Position numbers and translations under genes: made by a program
Assembly (NCBI GenBank): GCA_015222915.1
Contig: JADFWE010000312.1
Coordinates: 1-6,316 of the forward strand
DNA: 6,316 nucleotides
Direction of reading: 5' to 3'
Source: Pseudomonadota bacterium
Lineage (GTDB): Bacteria; Pseudomonadota; Gammaproteobacteria; SZUA-229
Part shown: in pieces, positions 6,248 to 6,316 of the stretch
Numbering within the stretch: the first letter of the stretch is position 1
How the letters are laid out: each line of letters begins with the position of its first letter
Notes under the pieces: model-generated
Told to the model about the DNA's origin: nothing
What the model saw: the letters and a program-made list of their open reading frames with translations, nothing else
Databases searched by the model: none

Positions 6248-6316
6248 TGCGAGGAACGAAGCAATCTCTCATAGATAGCACAGTCGCCTGATAGAGATTG
6301 CCGCGCTTCGCTCGCA
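6248..6316. repeat. REP-like palindromic repeat, cut by the window end
   Basis: The left arm 6248-6269 begins TGCGAGGAACGAAGCAATCT. The right arm 6293-6316, reverse-complemented, begins TGCGAGCGAAGCGCGGCAAT. The two match imperfectly over 22-24 bases around a 23-base loop. The pattern TGCGAG...CGAAG...GCAATCT resembles a very widespread interspersed palindrome that I recall from rickettsiae, Bacteroidetes and several proteobacteria; I cannot confirm copy number here. The element probably continues a few bases past 6316. As RNA it could fold downstream of hemE and act as a transcript end. Confidence 0.75.

Noticed and set aside
5790..6281. Minus-strand 163-codon open frame
   Set aside because: Most of it is the antisense of hemE, and its start lies inside the REP-like repeat. 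The translated repeat gives the familiar false N-terminus LSMRDCFVPRNDT seen where such repeats are read as protein.

Overview
The window looks like chromosomal DNA of a gammaproteobacterium of moderate GC. The evidence is protein similarity recalled from E. coli and relatives, and the conserved gene pairing tsaD (minus strand) / rpsU (plus strand) followed by a GatB/YqeY-domain gene. I cannot name a genus. All seven recognisable genes are housekeeping genes and each looks intact. I see no tRNA, rRNA, CRISPR array, transposase, toxin or defence gene.

Layout: 1-103 holds a short dispersed repeat and the downstream flank of bioC. On the minus strand bioH (1252-2034) is followed by bioC (104-1003), two enzymes of pimelate synthesis for biotin. 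They are separated by 248 bases that contain a long imperfect palindrome (1127-1226). Divergent from bioH is plsY (2150-2755, plus), a phospholipid acyltransferase, which converges on tsaD (2812-3837, minus), a tRNA t6A-modification enzyme. tsaD is divergent from rpsU (4027-4257, plus), ribosomal protein S21, which has a good sigma70-type promoter and small hairpins before and after it. yqeY (4359-4811) follows, then hemE (5025-6089), uroporphyrinogen decarboxylase. The right end (6193-6316) is a repeat island. It holds an inverted copy of the 24-base repeat found at the left edge, then a REP-like palindrome that runs off the window.

The genes do not form one pathway. bioH and bioC act together on the methyl-ester disguise of the pimeloyl chain. 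rpsU, yqeY and tsaD all serve translation. The central plsY-tsaD-rpsU-yqeY block resembles the neighbourhood of the macromolecular-synthesis locus of gammaproteobacteria. The dnaG and rpoD genes that normally follow are absent here and hemE takes their place.

I did not find a convincing new protein system. The observations worth checking are the 100-base palindrome between bioH and bioC, the inverted 24-base repeats at the two ends, the REP-like palindrome at the right end, the loss of dnaG/rpoD linkage, and the general weakness of Shine-Dalgarno sequences.
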